Notes under the pieces: model-generated
The model's database searches: none
What the model saw: the letters and a program-made list of their open reading frames with translations, nothing else
Told to the model about the DNA's origin: nothing
Shown: positions 1-9,446 of the stretch, piece after piece
How the letters are laid out: each line of letters opens with the position of its first letter
How positions within the stretch are numbered: position 1 is the first letter of the stretch
Made by a program: the position numbers and the translations under genes
DNA from: Thiohalomonas sp963783235
Lineage (GTDB): Bacteria > Pseudomonadota > Gammaproteobacteria > Thiohalomonadales > Thiohalomonadaceae
NCBI GenBank assembly: GCA_963783235.1
Contig: CAWAMN010000002.1
Span: 806,001-870,000 of the forward strand
Direction of reading: 5' to 3'
DNA: 64,000 bases

Positions 1-482
1 CGCAGCCCGTAGCCCCGCACCGGCAGTTGCAGGCTGGCGCAGCTGTCCATGAAACAGGCGGCCAGGCGACCCAAACCGCCGTTGCCGAGTCCGGCATCGT
101 GCTCGGCGTCCAGGATCTCTTCCAGATGCAGGCCCAGTTCGTGCAGGGCCTTACGGATCGGCTCCTCGACGCCCAGGTTCAAGAGCGCATTGCCGAGGCT
201 GCGGCCGATCAGAAATTCCAGGGAAAGATAGTAGGTCCGTTTACAGTCGGACCGCTCGTAGGCATACCGCGTGCGCCGCCAGCGCTCCATCAGCCGGTCG
301 CGGAGCGTAAGCGCCAGGGCCGCGAAGGTGTAATGGTCCGACGCACTGTATTTGTCTCGCCCCAGAAAATGGCTGAAGTAGTGCAGGAACCCCGTACCGA
401 GCGCCTCTTCGTCCATCGGCAGCGGCGGCAGATCAGCCAGATCCAGAACGGCTTGGCTCTTGTTGAGCGGTTCACTTCCCAT
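1..482 (-). CDS. glgP: Glycogen/maltodextrin phosphorylase, N-terminal part (cut by window edge)
   Basis: About 160 N-terminal residues of an alpha-glucan phosphorylase (GT35), which releases glucose-1-phosphate from glycogen. The reverse strand reads MGSEPLNKSQAVLDL at the start, then HYFSHFLGRDKY, YYLSLEFLIGRSLGNALLNL and DAGLGNGGLGRLAACFMDS, all family hallmarks. The ATG at 482 gives a usual-length N-terminal extension. The pyridoxal-phosphate lysine lies far beyond the window edge, so activity cannot be judged. The overlapping plus-strand ORF is a shadow. Confidence 0.93.
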   Translation of the reverse strand, partial: MGSEPLNKSQAVLDLADLPPLPMDEEALGTGFLHYFSHFLGRDKYSASDHYTFAALALTLRDRLMERWRRTRYAYERSDCKRTYYLSLEFLIGRSLGNALLNLGVEEPIRKALHELGLHLEEILDAEHDAGLGNGGLGRLAACFMDSCASLQLPVRGYGL

Positions 483-641
483 TTGGACGTATCCCGTGGT
501 TGAACGATCGATGGCATTCACCGGCAAGCCTTTGCGGTTTCACCGGGGCATCAGTGTACAAAACAAACCGATGCGAAGTGTGAATCGGCTAAGCTTATCG
601 GGAAGGATTTTTCGAAACTGACCCGCTCAGGGAGGTGACCG

Positions 642-995
642 ATGGGCATACAGGCGAAAAACGCCGATGCGCGCGCGCTGGAACTCTTCACCAGAGCGGT
701 CCGCGAGGCTGGCGGTCTGCGCCGGCTCGTACAGGAGCGCCGACTGGGCTGGCTGCCGGAACTGCTCGCCTCATCGGAAGTCGTGGTGCTCCAGGAAGAG
801 GAGCATCGGCGCCCGGAGGAGATATCCGATCTCCTCGGAATGAGCCGGGATTCGGTCGCGAACATCCTGGCGGCACCGGCGGACCGGGCAGGGCAGTGTA
901 TCGACGTGCCGCCCCCGCAGGCGATGGGGGATCGGGAGCAGGCCGCCGGCGGCCTGATCCGTCGGGTCTGGAACACCGACCAGGCGCAGGGATAG
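642..995 (+). CDS. Small HTH-type probable regulatory protein
   Basis: A 117-residue protein preceded by a good GGAGG ribosome site 7 nt before the ATG. Residues about 57-78 (RPEEISDLLGMSRDSVANIL) have the pattern of a helix-turn-helix with a recognition helix; the N-terminal half is amphipathic and Leu/Glu/Arg-rich. The C-terminal 35 residues look unstructured. It stands alone between the divergent glgP and the PDC sensor gene. The family is not recognised with certainty; it resembles small regulatory domains better known from archaea. DNA binding is an inference from the HTH only. Confidence 0.6.
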   Translation: MGIQAKNADARALELFTRAVREAGGLRRLVQERRLGWLPELLASSEVVVLQEEEHRRPEEISDLLGMSRDSVANILAAPADRAGQCIDVPPPQAMGDREQAAGGLIRRVWNTDQAQG

Positions 996-1178
996 TCACG
1001 GCCGCTTTCGCGGCTGCGACGCTCCACCCGCTTCCCCGGAGTTGTCCCTTCCCGGAGGGTTGACGACCTTCCGCGCCCGGGCGCCAACCGGGCCTCGCAC
1101 GGGAACGGTGATTCGCCTTTCACACCCCCGAAAAAACCCGGGGCCGCGCCCCGGCGGGGGCGTGTTAAAGTACCGGCC

Positions 1179-2108
1179 ATGTGGCTGAAGCAGGCAATCG
1201 TCTATAAGAAAGCGGCTCTCACCGAACTGGTGGAAGGCCCCATGGCGGCATTGGCCGAGGCTTGCACGGAAGTCTGGGATGACCCCGACGAAGTGGACGC
1301 AAGGCTGGGGGCCGGTATCGGCCAGATTCCCCATTGCCATCTGCTCTATTCCCTCAATACGGAAGGGATTCAGGTCAGCTCCAACGTAACCGCCGAAGGC
1401 GTTCAGCGCGATTGTCGCGGGCAACCCCTCGGCGAACGACCGTTCCACACCGGCAGCCTGCCTTTTCGCGGGCTTACCCTCTCCTCGGTTTACATCAGTC
1501 GTTACAGTCGCAAACGCTGCATTACTGCCGTGCATGCCGTGACTCGTGATGAGGCGCTGGTCGGATTCGTCTCAGCCGACTTCAACCTCGAGGACGTTCC
1601 GCTGCCTGACGTGGAAGTCGGCAGCGACACGGCATGGACCCAGTACAAGGGTGATCCCGCCATTCGTGGTCACGTCTTCGAACAGAAGCGAATGATGAGC
1701 CTGCTGGACAGCCGGATGGAGACGGTGATCGATACCATCGACACCCTGATGCGCGAACACGGCGTTTATCACTTCATCCTCCACTTCTCCAGTTCACGGG
1801 CCATTTTCTGGGTCTATGACGACCCATACCGATATCGCTTTCACGGGGTGGAAGAGATCCTCGACCCCGAGATCTGGCTGGCCTATCCCCCGCAGCGCTA
1901 CCCGGTGGACGCACGGGTCGCCCCGGCTCAGATCCACCCGGTACTGGAACAGTTCCGCACCCTCCGGGAGGCCGACGAGAATATCTACCTGCGCTCCGGT
2001 TCGCTCAACGTCATGAACGGGATCATCGGCCTCACCTTCTCCTGTGACGGCTCCCATTACCTGACCGTCGACGAATTTCTGAGCCGTGAACACCCCTTCT
2101 GGATCTGA
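1179..2108 (+). CDS. PDC sensor-domain protein (cache-type ligand sensor)
   Basis: A 309-residue protein with a PDC/cache-like sensor region around residues 20-150, including the strand pattern YISRYSRKRCITAVHAV followed by EALVGFVSADFNLED, which is typical of cache domains. There is no obvious signal peptide, transmembrane segment, kinase or GGDEF output domain, so it is a stand-alone sensor-like protein. Residues 170-309 (MSLLDSRMETVIDTIDTLM onward) form a second conserved region of unknown role. Start ATG at 1179; no strong Shine-Dalgarno sequence is visible. What it senses cannot be told from sequence. Confidence 0.75.
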   Translation: MWLKQAIVYKKAALTELVEGPMAALAEACTEVWDDPDEVDARLGAGIGQIPHCHLLYSLNTEGIQVSSNVTAEGVQRDCRGQPLGERPFHTGSLPFRGLTLSSVYISRYSRKRCITAVHAVTRDEALVGFVSADFNLEDVPLPDVEVGSDTAWTQYKGDPAIRGHVFEQKRMMSLLDSRMETVIDTIDTLMREHGVYHFILHFSSSRAIFWVYDDPYRYRFHGVEEILDPEIWLAYPPQRYPVDARVAPAQIHPVLEQFRTLREADENIYLRSGSLNVMNGIIGLTFSCDGSHYLTVDEFLSREHPFWI

Positions 2109-2207
2109 GGTCATGACTACACTTACCGGATAGGAGCCGCGATGGAGGTACCGGCCGAGTCGCCGGGGACAGGCTCCTGAGCGGTATTCCAATTTCCGGG
2201 AGGAGCC

Positions 2208-3383
2208 ATGTCCGCACTGTTCGACGATGAGCATCCCATCAAGCGTTTGCAGGAAGCCGAAACGCTTTTCATGAGCGGCCGATTCACCGAGGCCGTCTGC
2301 CGATTTCGCCCTTTGCGTCACGACAGCCTGGTCGGTAGCAGTGCCCGCCGCCGGCTGGCCTATGTGGCTCTGATGTCCGGCAATCACAAATCCACAGAAC
2401 GGCAACTGCGCCAGCTTCCCCACGAACCGGAAAGCCTCAAAATCTCGGCCGCACTCTATCGGAGGAGCGGCCAACTGGCGACGGCCGCCGCCTGCGTCCG
2501 TGCGCTTGGAAGCGACCTGATGTCCCATGCGCTACGTCGGCTCTCGGAGGCTCCCCTGAGCATCGATGCACCGGACGTCGTTAGCTGCCGCTTCAGCCAT
2601 CTCACGCCGTTGCCGTTGCTGCCCGTCAACGTCCACGGGCGCGAGATGCTGTTCTTGCTGGATACGGGGTCACAGGAGGTGGTCCTCGATGAGGAGGTCG
2701 CAGCGCAGCTCGAGCTTTGGCAGTCCGCCCCCCAGAGCGCACTCTACGCGGGCGGGCGTAGCGCGGCGCTGCGTTACGGCCGGGTCGACCGGCTGAAACT
2801 GGGCGAGGCCACTTTTCGCAACCTGCCGGTCCAGGTACAGCCGCTGCGTTCGACATTCGATCGCATGTTCGACGATGTGCAGGTTCAGGGCATCCTGGGG
2901 ACTTCCCTGCTTTCTCACTTCTTCACGGAGGCGGATTTCGCTGCGGGCGAACTGCGGCTTTCGCGGCCGGAAAAAGCGCAGCAGGAAGGTAGCCGATTCT
3001 GGTTGGCCGACGCCTTTTTGCCGCTGGTCAAGGCGACGATTAACCGGCGAACCACACTGCCGATGCTCCTGGACACTGGCCAACAGGGCTTCGCTGCCGC
3101 CCTTTCCATCGATGCAGCCCGTTCCGCCGGTCTTCCCATCTCCGACCTGCCGCTTTCCGGAGAGGGGGGCGGCGGCAGTGTCACCGTGCTGCCGACCCGG
3201 ATTGATTCATTGCAGGTGGCGGGCAGCAAAACGGATGGCCCGCCGGCGGTCTGCATGCCGCGGTTCGGACTGGAGCACCGCTTCGGGTTCCGTGTCGGCG
3301 GCATGATTGGCTACGAGGCGGTACGCGGCCGTCGCCTGGCCGTGGATTTCCGAAGGATGCGCCTGAGTATTGGAGAACGTTAG
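2208..3383 (+). CDS. Retropepsin-like aspartic protease family protein
   Basis: A 391-residue protein with two aspartyl-protease half-sites: FLLDTGSQEVVL near residues 149-160 and MLLDTGQQGF near residues 286-295. Each carries the DTG catalytic triad, so a pseudo-symmetric two-lobed enzyme (Asp_protease_2 type) is encoded in one chain. An N-terminal helical region of about 120 residues looks TPR-like (tandem ALYRRSGQLATAAACVRALG pattern). The start has a clear GGGAGGAGCC ribosome site. No signal peptide is seen, so it is probably cytoplasmic. Substrate unknown. It follows the PDC gene by 99 bp and may be co-transcribed with it. Confidence 0.78.
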   Translation: MSALFDDEHPIKRLQEAETLFMSGRFTEAVCRFRPLRHDSLVGSSARRRLAYVALMSGNHKSTERQLRQLPHEPESLKISAALYRRSGQLATAAACVRALGSDLMSHALRRLSEAPLSIDAPDVVSCRFSHLTPLPLLPVNVHGREMLFLLDTGSQEVVLDEEVAAQLELWQSAPQSALYAGGRSAALRYGRVDRLKLGEATFRNLPVQVQPLRSTFDRMFDDVQVQGILGTSLLSHFFTEADFAAGELRLSRPEKAQQEGSRFWLADAFLPLVKATINRRTTLPMLLDTGQQGFAAALSIDAARSAGLPISDLPLSGEGGGGSVTVLPTRIDSLQVAGSKTDGPPAVCMPRFGLEHRFGFRVGGMIGYEAVRGRRLAVDFRRMRLSIGER

Positions 3384-3481
3384 TGGGCACGGGTTCGAAA
3401 AAATAACCACAACTGTGCTCAAGGTTTTCCGCCGCCTGCCGATACCATCGACAAGGCCCGAAACCCGGGGAGATGAAAGTC

Positions 3482-3649
3482 ATGGCAAAAACCAACGACC
3501 CTATCCGTCCCCAGCCCCACCGTGACCCCGAGCCGGAACGACTCGCCCGGCTGGAGAAGCAGGAAATGGCGACGCCTTCCTGGCTCGCCGTGCGCGACAG
3601 GGAGCTTATCCGTCTACTCGCGATTGCCGGTGCGGGAGGAAGCTACTGA
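3482..3649 (+). CDS. Small hypothetical protein (55 aa)
   Basis: Reading from the ATG at 3482 gives MAKTNDPIRPQPHRDPEPER onward, 55 residues, ending AGAGGSY. An ATG at 3473 is also in frame, but GGGGAG directly abuts it, whereas the same GGAG lies 9 nt before 3482, so the second start is preferred. The peptide is charged, Pro-rich at the N-terminus and has a short amphipathic C-terminal helix. No family is recognised. Confidence 0.5.
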   Translation: MAKTNDPIRPQPHRDPEPERLARLEKQEMATPSWLAVRDRELIRLLAIAGAGGSY

Positions 3650-3710
3650 ATCGGCGTATCGGAAAATGCAGGGCGGGGACGGGCCATCAGGCCCGTCCGT
3701 CGCGCTCGGT

Positions 3711-4154
3711 TTACGGCTTGATGTAGACGTAGCCCTGCTGCTGCAGGTTGGCCAACTGGGCCACGCCCGAGGGCACCACTTCCGCATTCAGGTCGATCTT
3801 GTTGCGATCGATATTCTTTCCCTCGATGGTGTTGTTGCAGATCTGGAATCTCACCCCGCGATTGGCCAGGGCCTGGATATCGGAACCGAAGCTATTGCCG
3901 CGCGAGTCGGTACTTCCCTCCACTAACGTCATGCCACCTGCGCTGTGAGTGACAACGACGATATCAACCTTGTCGTCGCCAGCGGCGTTGAGATGGTTTT
4001 TTACGTTACGCAGGGCGCCATTGGCTTTCTCGATGTCATTGATGTGATAGACAACCTTCTGCTTGCCTTCTCCGCCGGCCGTTGCCAGTCCCATGCCGGC
4101 CAAACCGAACACGGCGAGGGCGATCAGTGTAAAGCGTGTCACGGACTTCAGCAT
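3711..4154 (-). CDS. Periplasmic DsrE-family protein
   Basis: A 147-residue protein with a Sec signal peptide (residues 1-26, ending GLATAGG) followed by a DsrE/DsrF-like fold: KVVYHINDIEKANGALRNVKNHLNAAG, then VDIVVVTHSAGGMTLVEG and VRFQICNNTIEGKNID. Cys-105 or so in FQICNNT is the conserved family cysteine. Such proteins are linked to sulfur trafficking, but exported stand-alone forms have no assigned reaction. The gene is monocistronic and read opposite to its upstream neighbours. The ATG has an AAGGAGAGA ribosome site. Confidence 0.85.
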   Translation of the reverse strand: MLKSVTRFTLIALAVFGLAGMGLATAGGEGKQKVVYHINDIEKANGALRNVKNHLNAAGDDKVDIVVVTHSAGGMTLVEGSTDSRGNSFGSDIQALANRGVRFQICNNTIEGKNIDRNKIDLNAEVVPSGVAQLANLQQQGYVYIKP

Positions 4155-4320
4155 GATTGTTCTCTCCTTTTCTCGTTCCTTTGATGTGGTTTTTTTATAT
4201 TGTTGTTCGTTTCTAACTATAGACGGGGAACAGGTCCGACAAAGGCCGCTTCATAAGAGGGGAACGGCCCGGCACGGCGTTTCAGCATGCTCTGAACCGG
4301 AGTACTTCGCCCATCGGGAA

Positions 4321-4698
4321 TCAGCCCCCGCCCGCTGGCGTTGTCGCCCCTTCGGTAGGTCTCGACTCCCGGCGTTCAATCTCCAGCCGGTTGATGACAC
4401 GAACAGCTCCGCTGTGCCGGGCGAGCTCGGTGCTTGAGCGCTTTTCCGATCGATCACCGACGGATCCGGTCAGGGTCACGACGCCATCAGCGGTGGTGAC
4501 AGTGACCGAAGTACCGGACACGGCCGGACTGGCCTCCAGGCGCTCCTTCACCGCACGGGTAATCGTCGGATCGTCGTGAGGTACGGCCCCGTTCCCGGCA
4601 CTGAGGGCGAGCGCCGTCAGGGAGATACCCAGCAGGAGCCCCATCGTCAGTCGGATTGCGAACCGGTTGGCGGCATCCCTGGAACTCGAAGTCGTCAC
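4321..4698 (-). CDS. BON-domain periplasmic protein
   Basis: A 125-residue protein with a signal peptide (ALALSAGNGA end) and one BON domain at about residues 42-105: DDPTITRAVKERLEASPAVSGTSVTVTTADGVVTLTGSVG followed by VRVINRLEIE. BON domains bind phospholipid or envelope partners in OsmY-like proteins. The frame stays open to 4800, but the GTG at 4698 has AAAAGGAATTTC just upstream and yields a proper signal peptide, so it is the chosen start. It is divergent from fpg, with about 100 bp between. Confidence 0.8.
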   Translation of the reverse strand: MTTSSSRDAANRFAIRLTMGLLLGISLTALALSAGNGAVPHDDPTITRAVKERLEASPAVSGTSVTVTTADGVVTLTGSVGDRSEKRSSTELARHSGAVRVINRLEIERRESRPTEGATTPAGGG

Positions 4699-4802
4699 GA
4701 GAAATTCCTTTTGCTTCGCAGGTCTTCCTCCAAGATAGAACACCACAGGCATGGCAGCGGCGGAGACTATGCTTGGGAAAACGTCTCGAAGGGAACTCAA
4801 GC

Positions 4803-5597
4803 GTGCCGGAACTGCCCGACGTCGAAGTTTACAAGCACTATCTGGAAGCGCATGGACTGGGGAAGGTTATCGAGCGCGTCGAGCTGCGCGGAGCCGACCG
4901 CATGCTGGGCGACACCGATGCCGACGAACTCCGCAGGCGCCTGGAGGGCCATTCACTGACCGGCACGGTTCGGCATGGGAAGTATCTGTTCGGCCGCATC
5001 GGCGAAAACGGCTGGCTGGTGTTGCATTTTGGCATGACCGGCTATCTGGTCCACGGCGAGAGGGAAGAAGAGGATCCCCGGCACGATGTGCTCGTGCTTT
5101 CTTTTAAAAGGGGCGGCCATCTGGCCTTCAACTGCCGACGCAAATTGGGAGCCATCGCCCTCACCGACAACCTCAAGCACTTTATCCGTGAAAAACGACT
5201 CGGCCCTGACGCGAGTTCCCTTTCTGAAAACGAGTTCTTGGCGCTGCTGAACGATCACGGCGGCACCGCCAAGGGGTTTCTCATGAACCAGGCGGTGCTT
5301 GCCGGGCTCGGCAACGTCTACTCCGATGAGGTACTCTTTCAGGCCGGCATTCATCCCAAAACACGGCTGGAGACACTCGACAAGCGCCGGGGTCAGGCCC
5401 TCTATCGCGCCATGCAGAAGGTTATGAAACTGGCCGTGGAGGCCGAGGCGGAACCGACACGCATGCCGAGCGATTTCCTCACGCCGTTGCGCGGCCGACG
5501 CGGCGTCAAATGCCCCTTTTGCGGCGGTCCGCCCAAACGGATCTCCGCCAGCGGTCGCCACGCCTGGTACTGTCCCTGTCGGCAACCCGAGCCCTGA
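4803..5597 (+). CDS. fpg: Formamidopyrimidine-DNA glycosylase (Fpg/Nei family)
   Basis: A base-excision repair glycosylase/AP lyase, 264 residues. The GTG at 4803 starts it with MPELPDVEVYKHYLEAHGLG: Pro-2 is the Schiff-base nucleophile and Glu-3 the general acid. GKYLFGRIGENG gives the conserved lysine loop. The H2TH region reads GFLMNQAVLAGLGNVYSDEV, and the C-terminal zinc finger is CPFCGG...WYCPCRQ. The upstream open frame to 4656 lacks homology and would hide Pro-2, so the GTG start is preferred. A stand-alone gene. Confidence 0.93.
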   Translation: MPELPDVEVYKHYLEAHGLGKVIERVELRGADRMLGDTDADELRRRLEGHSLTGTVRHGKYLFGRIGENGWLVLHFGMTGYLVHGEREEEDPRHDVLVLSFKRGGHLAFNCRRKLGAIALTDNLKHFIREKRLGPDASSLSENEFLALLNDHGGTAKGFLMNQAVLAGLGNVYSDEVLFQAGIHPKTRLETLDKRRGQALYRAMQKVMKLAVEAEAEPTRMPSDFLTPLRGRRGVKCPFCGGPPKRISASGRHAWYCPCRQPEP

Positions 5598-5605
5598 CGG
5601 GCCCC

Positions 5606-8600
5606 TTAATGAGAGACGCTCCGCTCCGCCAACTGTTCGATGGACAGCGGGTGGCTGAATAAAAACCCCTGTATCCCATCGCATCCGTGACTGGCGAAGA
5701 AATCCAGCTGCTCCTGAGTCTCCACGCCCTCGGCAATGACGCCGACGTTGAGGGTGTGGGCCATGACGATGATGGCATTGGAGATGGCCGCATCGTCCGG
5801 GTCGGTAACCACGTCATGCACAAATGACATGTCGATCTTGAGTCTGTCGATGGGAAACCGTTTCAAATAGGACAGCGATGAATAGCCGGTCCCGAAATCG
5901 TCGATGGTGATGTGGATCCCCGCCTCTTTGAGCTTGTTCAGGATCTGGCGCGTCTCTTCCGGGTCCTGCATGACAGCGGTCTCGGTCAGTTCCACTTCCA
6001 GATCGTCCGGCTGGACATGATATTCCCGGAGTGCCGCGATGATGTTCTCGGCAATGCCGGGTTGGCGAAACTGACGGGCGGAGAGATTGATCGCGACCCG
6101 ATGCCGGACCCCGCCCGTCTCGTCCCAGGTTCGGATCTGCTGGCAGACCTTACGCAACACCCATTCGCCAATGGCATCGATTTGACCGGTGGCTTCGGCG
6201 ATCGGGATGAACCGGTCGGGGCGGAGTACCCCCTGCTCGGGATGATCCCAGCGTATCGCCGCCTCCAGCCCGATCTCGGCACCGCTGCCGACCGCGATCT
6301 GCGGTTGATAAACCAAAAAAAATTCATCCCGCTCCAGTGCTCTGCGCAGCGCGCTTTCCATGCTCAGGCGTTCAATCGCTTTTTGATTCATGCCGCCGGT
6401 AAAAAAACGGTACTTGTTTCGTCCCTCCTCCTTTGCCACGTACATCGCGGTATCGGCGTTCTTGAGGAGAACCCCGATCTCCTCACCGTCGTCGGGATAA
6501 ACACTGATACCGATGCTGCCGGTGATATCGATGCACTCGCCATTCAGATTCATGGGAATAAACAGTGAGTGGTTGATGCGCCGAGCCGTTTCGGCAACGG
6601 CGGCAATATCCTCGACCTCTTCGAGCAGCACGATGAATTCATCACCGCCCACCCGTGCCACCGTGTCTTCCGTTCGGATACTGCCCCCCAACCGGGAGGC
6701 GACGCGTTTCAGCAGTTCATCGCCGGCATCGTGCCCCAGCGTGTCATTGATCACCTTGAAGTTGTCGAGGTCGACAAACAGCAGGGCGAGGCGTTTTTTC
6801 ACGCGACGGGCCCGATCGATGCCATGCTTCAAGCGGTCGTAGAAGAGGTTTCGATTGGGCAACCCGGTGAGGCTGTCATAGTTCGCCAACCGTTCCAGTT
6901 GCTCCTGGCTCTGTTTGATTTCGGTAATATCCCGGAATATTCCCACATAGTTTATGGCGTGTCCCCGGTCGTCAAGCACCCCCCCCATGTTGAGCAGAGC
7001 CGGAAATACCTGCCCGTTTCGGCGGCGCCCCCAAAGCTCTCCCTGCCACTGTCCCTGATGCTCGATCCGCTCCCACATGTGACGGAAAAATTCCTCGGAG
7101 TGACGTCCCGAGTCGAGCAACCGAGGTGAACGGCTCACGACCTCATCGTGGCGGTAACCGGTAATCCCGGAAAAGGCGCTGTTGACGTTTACGATGTTTC
7201 GTTTGGCATCCAGGATCATGATGGCCTCGGCACTGCTTTCGAAAACCCGGGCCGCGAGTTTCAATTCCTCCTCGGCGCGTTTCTGCTCGGTGATGTCGCG
7301 GATGTAGGAGAGGAAATGCAGCGGCTTCCCCTGGGCATCCGGAATGACTGAGGTATTGACCGAGCCCCACACCGGGCGGCCATCCTTGGTGAGGTATCGC
7401 TTTTCCAAATCCACCGAGCGGATCTCTCCGTCGCGCAGGCCCCGAAAGGCCTCCTCGGTTCGGTGGCGGTCCTCCGGATGAGTCACATCCTGAACCCGCA
7501 TCGACTGCAACTCCGATTCGCTGAAGCCGAGCCACTCCGAGAGGCGTGGCGTGGTACGCAGCCAACGACCGTCGAGTCCGGTCCGAACGACCATGATCAG
7601 CGAAAACTGCTCCGCACGCTGCCGCTGGGCCTCACTTTCGCGAAGCGCCTCCTCGGCCCGCTGGCGATCCGTCATTACCGCGATGTAGTTGGCGGTCGCT
7701 GCCAAGAGCTGAACCTGGCGCTCCTGGACTTCCGCCTCGTCGGGACTGGCAATGGAGATCAGGCCAATGACCGTGTCGCGGACCACCATCGGGACGGACA
7801 ACAGTGTCCGAAGCCCGGCCCCCAGCGCACTGGCCCCTTCCAGCCGGTGTTCCACCAGCGGCTTTCGGGAACGCAGCACATGGCGTGCCGTATCGTCCGG
7901 TTTTCGTTCGCTGGGCATGTCGTCGGTGCCCCTGGCCGCCTGGACAACCAGCCGGTCACGTTCGGCATCATAGGTCTCGAGCAGAACGGCCGGGAACTCG
8001 GTCGCCTGCTGGAGTGCGGTTCCAATATCGTCATAGGCCGCCGCCAGGGAGCGCCGCGTTAAAGCGATTTCCGAGATGCGGTTAAGCGTTTGCAGTTCCC
8101 GATGCCGGATACGCAGATCTTCCTCGATCCGACGGCGCTCGGTGACGTCGTAGCCGATGCCGAGCACCTCCTCAACCTCGCCTTCGCGATCGAGCAGAGG
8201 GACATAGTTGAAAACAAATGTGAACGGCCGGCCCCGGATATCAATGTGCGCTTCCACTAGTTGCGGACGCCGGGTTCGTAGCGCGCGCTGCAGCGTCGGA
8301 AGATAATTCTCGGTGACCGAAGCGGAAAACAGTTCGCCGTCGGTACTGCCGATCACTTCGCGCTCGGAAAGCTCCCACATCTCCAGGGCACGTGCATTGA
8401 CGAAACGGATACGGCGTTCCGGATCGTAAAGGGCGACCAACGCCGGCAGATTATCGACGGCCCGGCGAAAGCGCTCCTCACTGGTACGCAGGGCGCGCTC
8501 GAACTGCTCCCGCTCGATGATTTCGATCTGCAGTTCGGCATTGATACGTTCCAGCGCATCGGTGCGTTCCCAGATCTTCTCTTGCAACTCCTCTCGGGTG

Positions 8601-9142
8601 CGTTCGAGTTCCCGCTGGGCGATGCGCTCCCCGGTCACGTCGATGCCAAAGAGAGTAATCAGCTCCAGGCGGGATCCCCGGTAGGTGTTCGCGGTACTCA
8701 ACTCGATGGTGACGGGCGTGCGATGTTTACTCTGAACCTGAATTTCCCAACCGGCCACATCGCCTTTTCGGAGCCGTCGATAGAGCCGCCAGAGGCCGCG
8801 TCGGTATTCTCCGGGAAAGAGTTTTTCCCACCAGGGCTGATCGATCAGTTCGGTGGGACGGAATCCGGTCGCCTTGGCGACGGCCTCGTTCAGTGACAGC
8901 AGCATGCCATCCGGCCGTATTTCACAGACAATGGCCCCGGCGCGAGTGACCAGACGCTGGTAGCGGTCCTCGGAGTCTCGCAGCGTTTTGCGGGCAGTCG
9001 CCAGGATCGGTACGAGGTCTCGGGAGTCAATCCCTTCAGGCTCTCCGATAAAGTGGCCCTCGGCATCCGCAAGCTGTCGCGACACGGTTCGAATGCGCGT
9101 TTCGAGAGAGACGGGGGGGGTATCCCGGTTCTGTTCGCTCAT
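5606..9142 (-). CDS. Multi-sensor PAS/GAF diguanylate cyclase/phosphodiesterase (GGDEF-EAL)
   Basis: A 1178-residue cytoplasmic c-di-GMP enzyme. Order of domains by reading: PAS about 60-170, coiled coil, PAS 225-340, GAF 360-500, PAS 525-640, PAS 645-760, GGDEF 765-930, EAL 940-1170. The cyclase site is intact (RVGGDEFIVLLEEVED). The EAL domain keeps its Glu in GLEAAIRWDHPEQG, but the signature is EAA instead of EAL; DDFGTGYSSLSYLKRF and the later IDMSFV are intact. The start at 9142 (MSEQNRDTPPVSLE) is chosen because the frame upstream is compositionally non-coding. No transmembrane segments are seen. Confidence 0.92.
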   Translation of the reverse strand: MSEQNRDTPPVSLETRIRTVSRQLADAEGHFIGEPEGIDSRDLVPILATARKTLRDSEDRYQRLVTRAGAIVCEIRPDGMLLSLNEAVAKATGFRPTELIDQPWWEKLFPGEYRRGLWRLYRRLRKGDVAGWEIQVQSKHRTPVTIELSTANTYRGSRLELITLFGIDVTGERIAQRELERTREELQEKIWERTDALERINAELQIEIIEREQFERALRTSEERFRRAVDNLPALVALYDPERRIRFVNARALEMWELSEREVIGSTDGELFSASVTENYLPTLQRALRTRRPQLVEAHIDIRGRPFTFVFNYVPLLDREGEVEEVLGIGYDVTERRRIEEDLRIRHRELQTLNRISEIALTRRSLAAAYDDIGTALQQATEFPAVLLETYDAERDRLVVQAARGTDDMPSERKPDDTARHVLRSRKPLVEHRLEGASALGAGLRTLLSVPMVVRDTVIGLISIASPDEAEVQERQVQLLAATANYIAVMTDRQRAEEALRESEAQRQRAEQFSLIMVVRTGLDGRWLRTTPRLSEWLGFSESELQSMRVQDVTHPEDRHRTEEAFRGLRDGEIRSVDLEKRYLTKDGRPVWGSVNTSVIPDAQGKPLHFLSYIRDITEQKRAEEELKLAARVFESSAEAIMILDAKRNIVNVNSAFSGITGYRHDEVVSRSPRLLDSGRHSEEFFRHMWERIEHQGQWQGELWGRRRNGQVFPALLNMGGVLDDRGHAINYVGIFRDITEIKQSQEQLERLANYDSLTGLPNRNLFYDRLKHGIDRARRVKKRLALLFVDLDNFKVINDTLGHDAGDELLKRVASRLGGSIRTEDTVARVGGDEFIVLLEEVEDIAAVAETARRINHSLFIPMNLNGECIDITGSIGISVYPDDGEEIGVLLKNADTAMYVAKEEGRNKYRFFTGGMNQKAIERLSMESALRRALERDEFFLVYQPQIAVGSGAEIGLEAAIRWDHPEQGVLRPDRFIPIAEATGQIDAIGEWVLRKVCQQIRTWDETGGVRHRVAINLSARQFRQPGIAENIIAALREYHVQPDDLEVELTETAVMQDPEETRQILNKLKEAGIHITIDDFGTGYSSLSYLKRFPIDRLKIDMSFVHDVVTDPDDAAISNAIIVMAHTLNVGVIAEGVETQEQLDFFASHGCDGIQGFLFSHPLSIEQLAERSVSH

Positions 9143-9446
9143 ACAGTCCTGCCGCCGTTTGGGAGACGGGTGGCCGGAGTCGGGAAAGGCGCGCGGCGAG
9201 GACGCGCGCTGTGGCTTCCTTTCCACAATGCGACCGTTGTTAACCCGAGTATAGAGAACCCGCCCATGGCTGCTTTGAAACCGTCGGGGAGTGCGGCTAT
9301 TTTCGATGTATGGGCACATCGGCACGGCGGGCACGGATCGCGCGGGAGATAGCGTGCGCGCCGGGGCTGATGCCGGCCTTCCGGAGGGCGCCTTCGCCGG
9401 CCTGAACAAAGCGAAGGAATCCATAGCGAATTTCTGGAGAAATCCC

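Noticed and set aside
27..503. Plus-strand ORF of 158 codons at the left edge
   Set aside because: The minus strand encodes glycogen phosphorylase in a clear reading frame.
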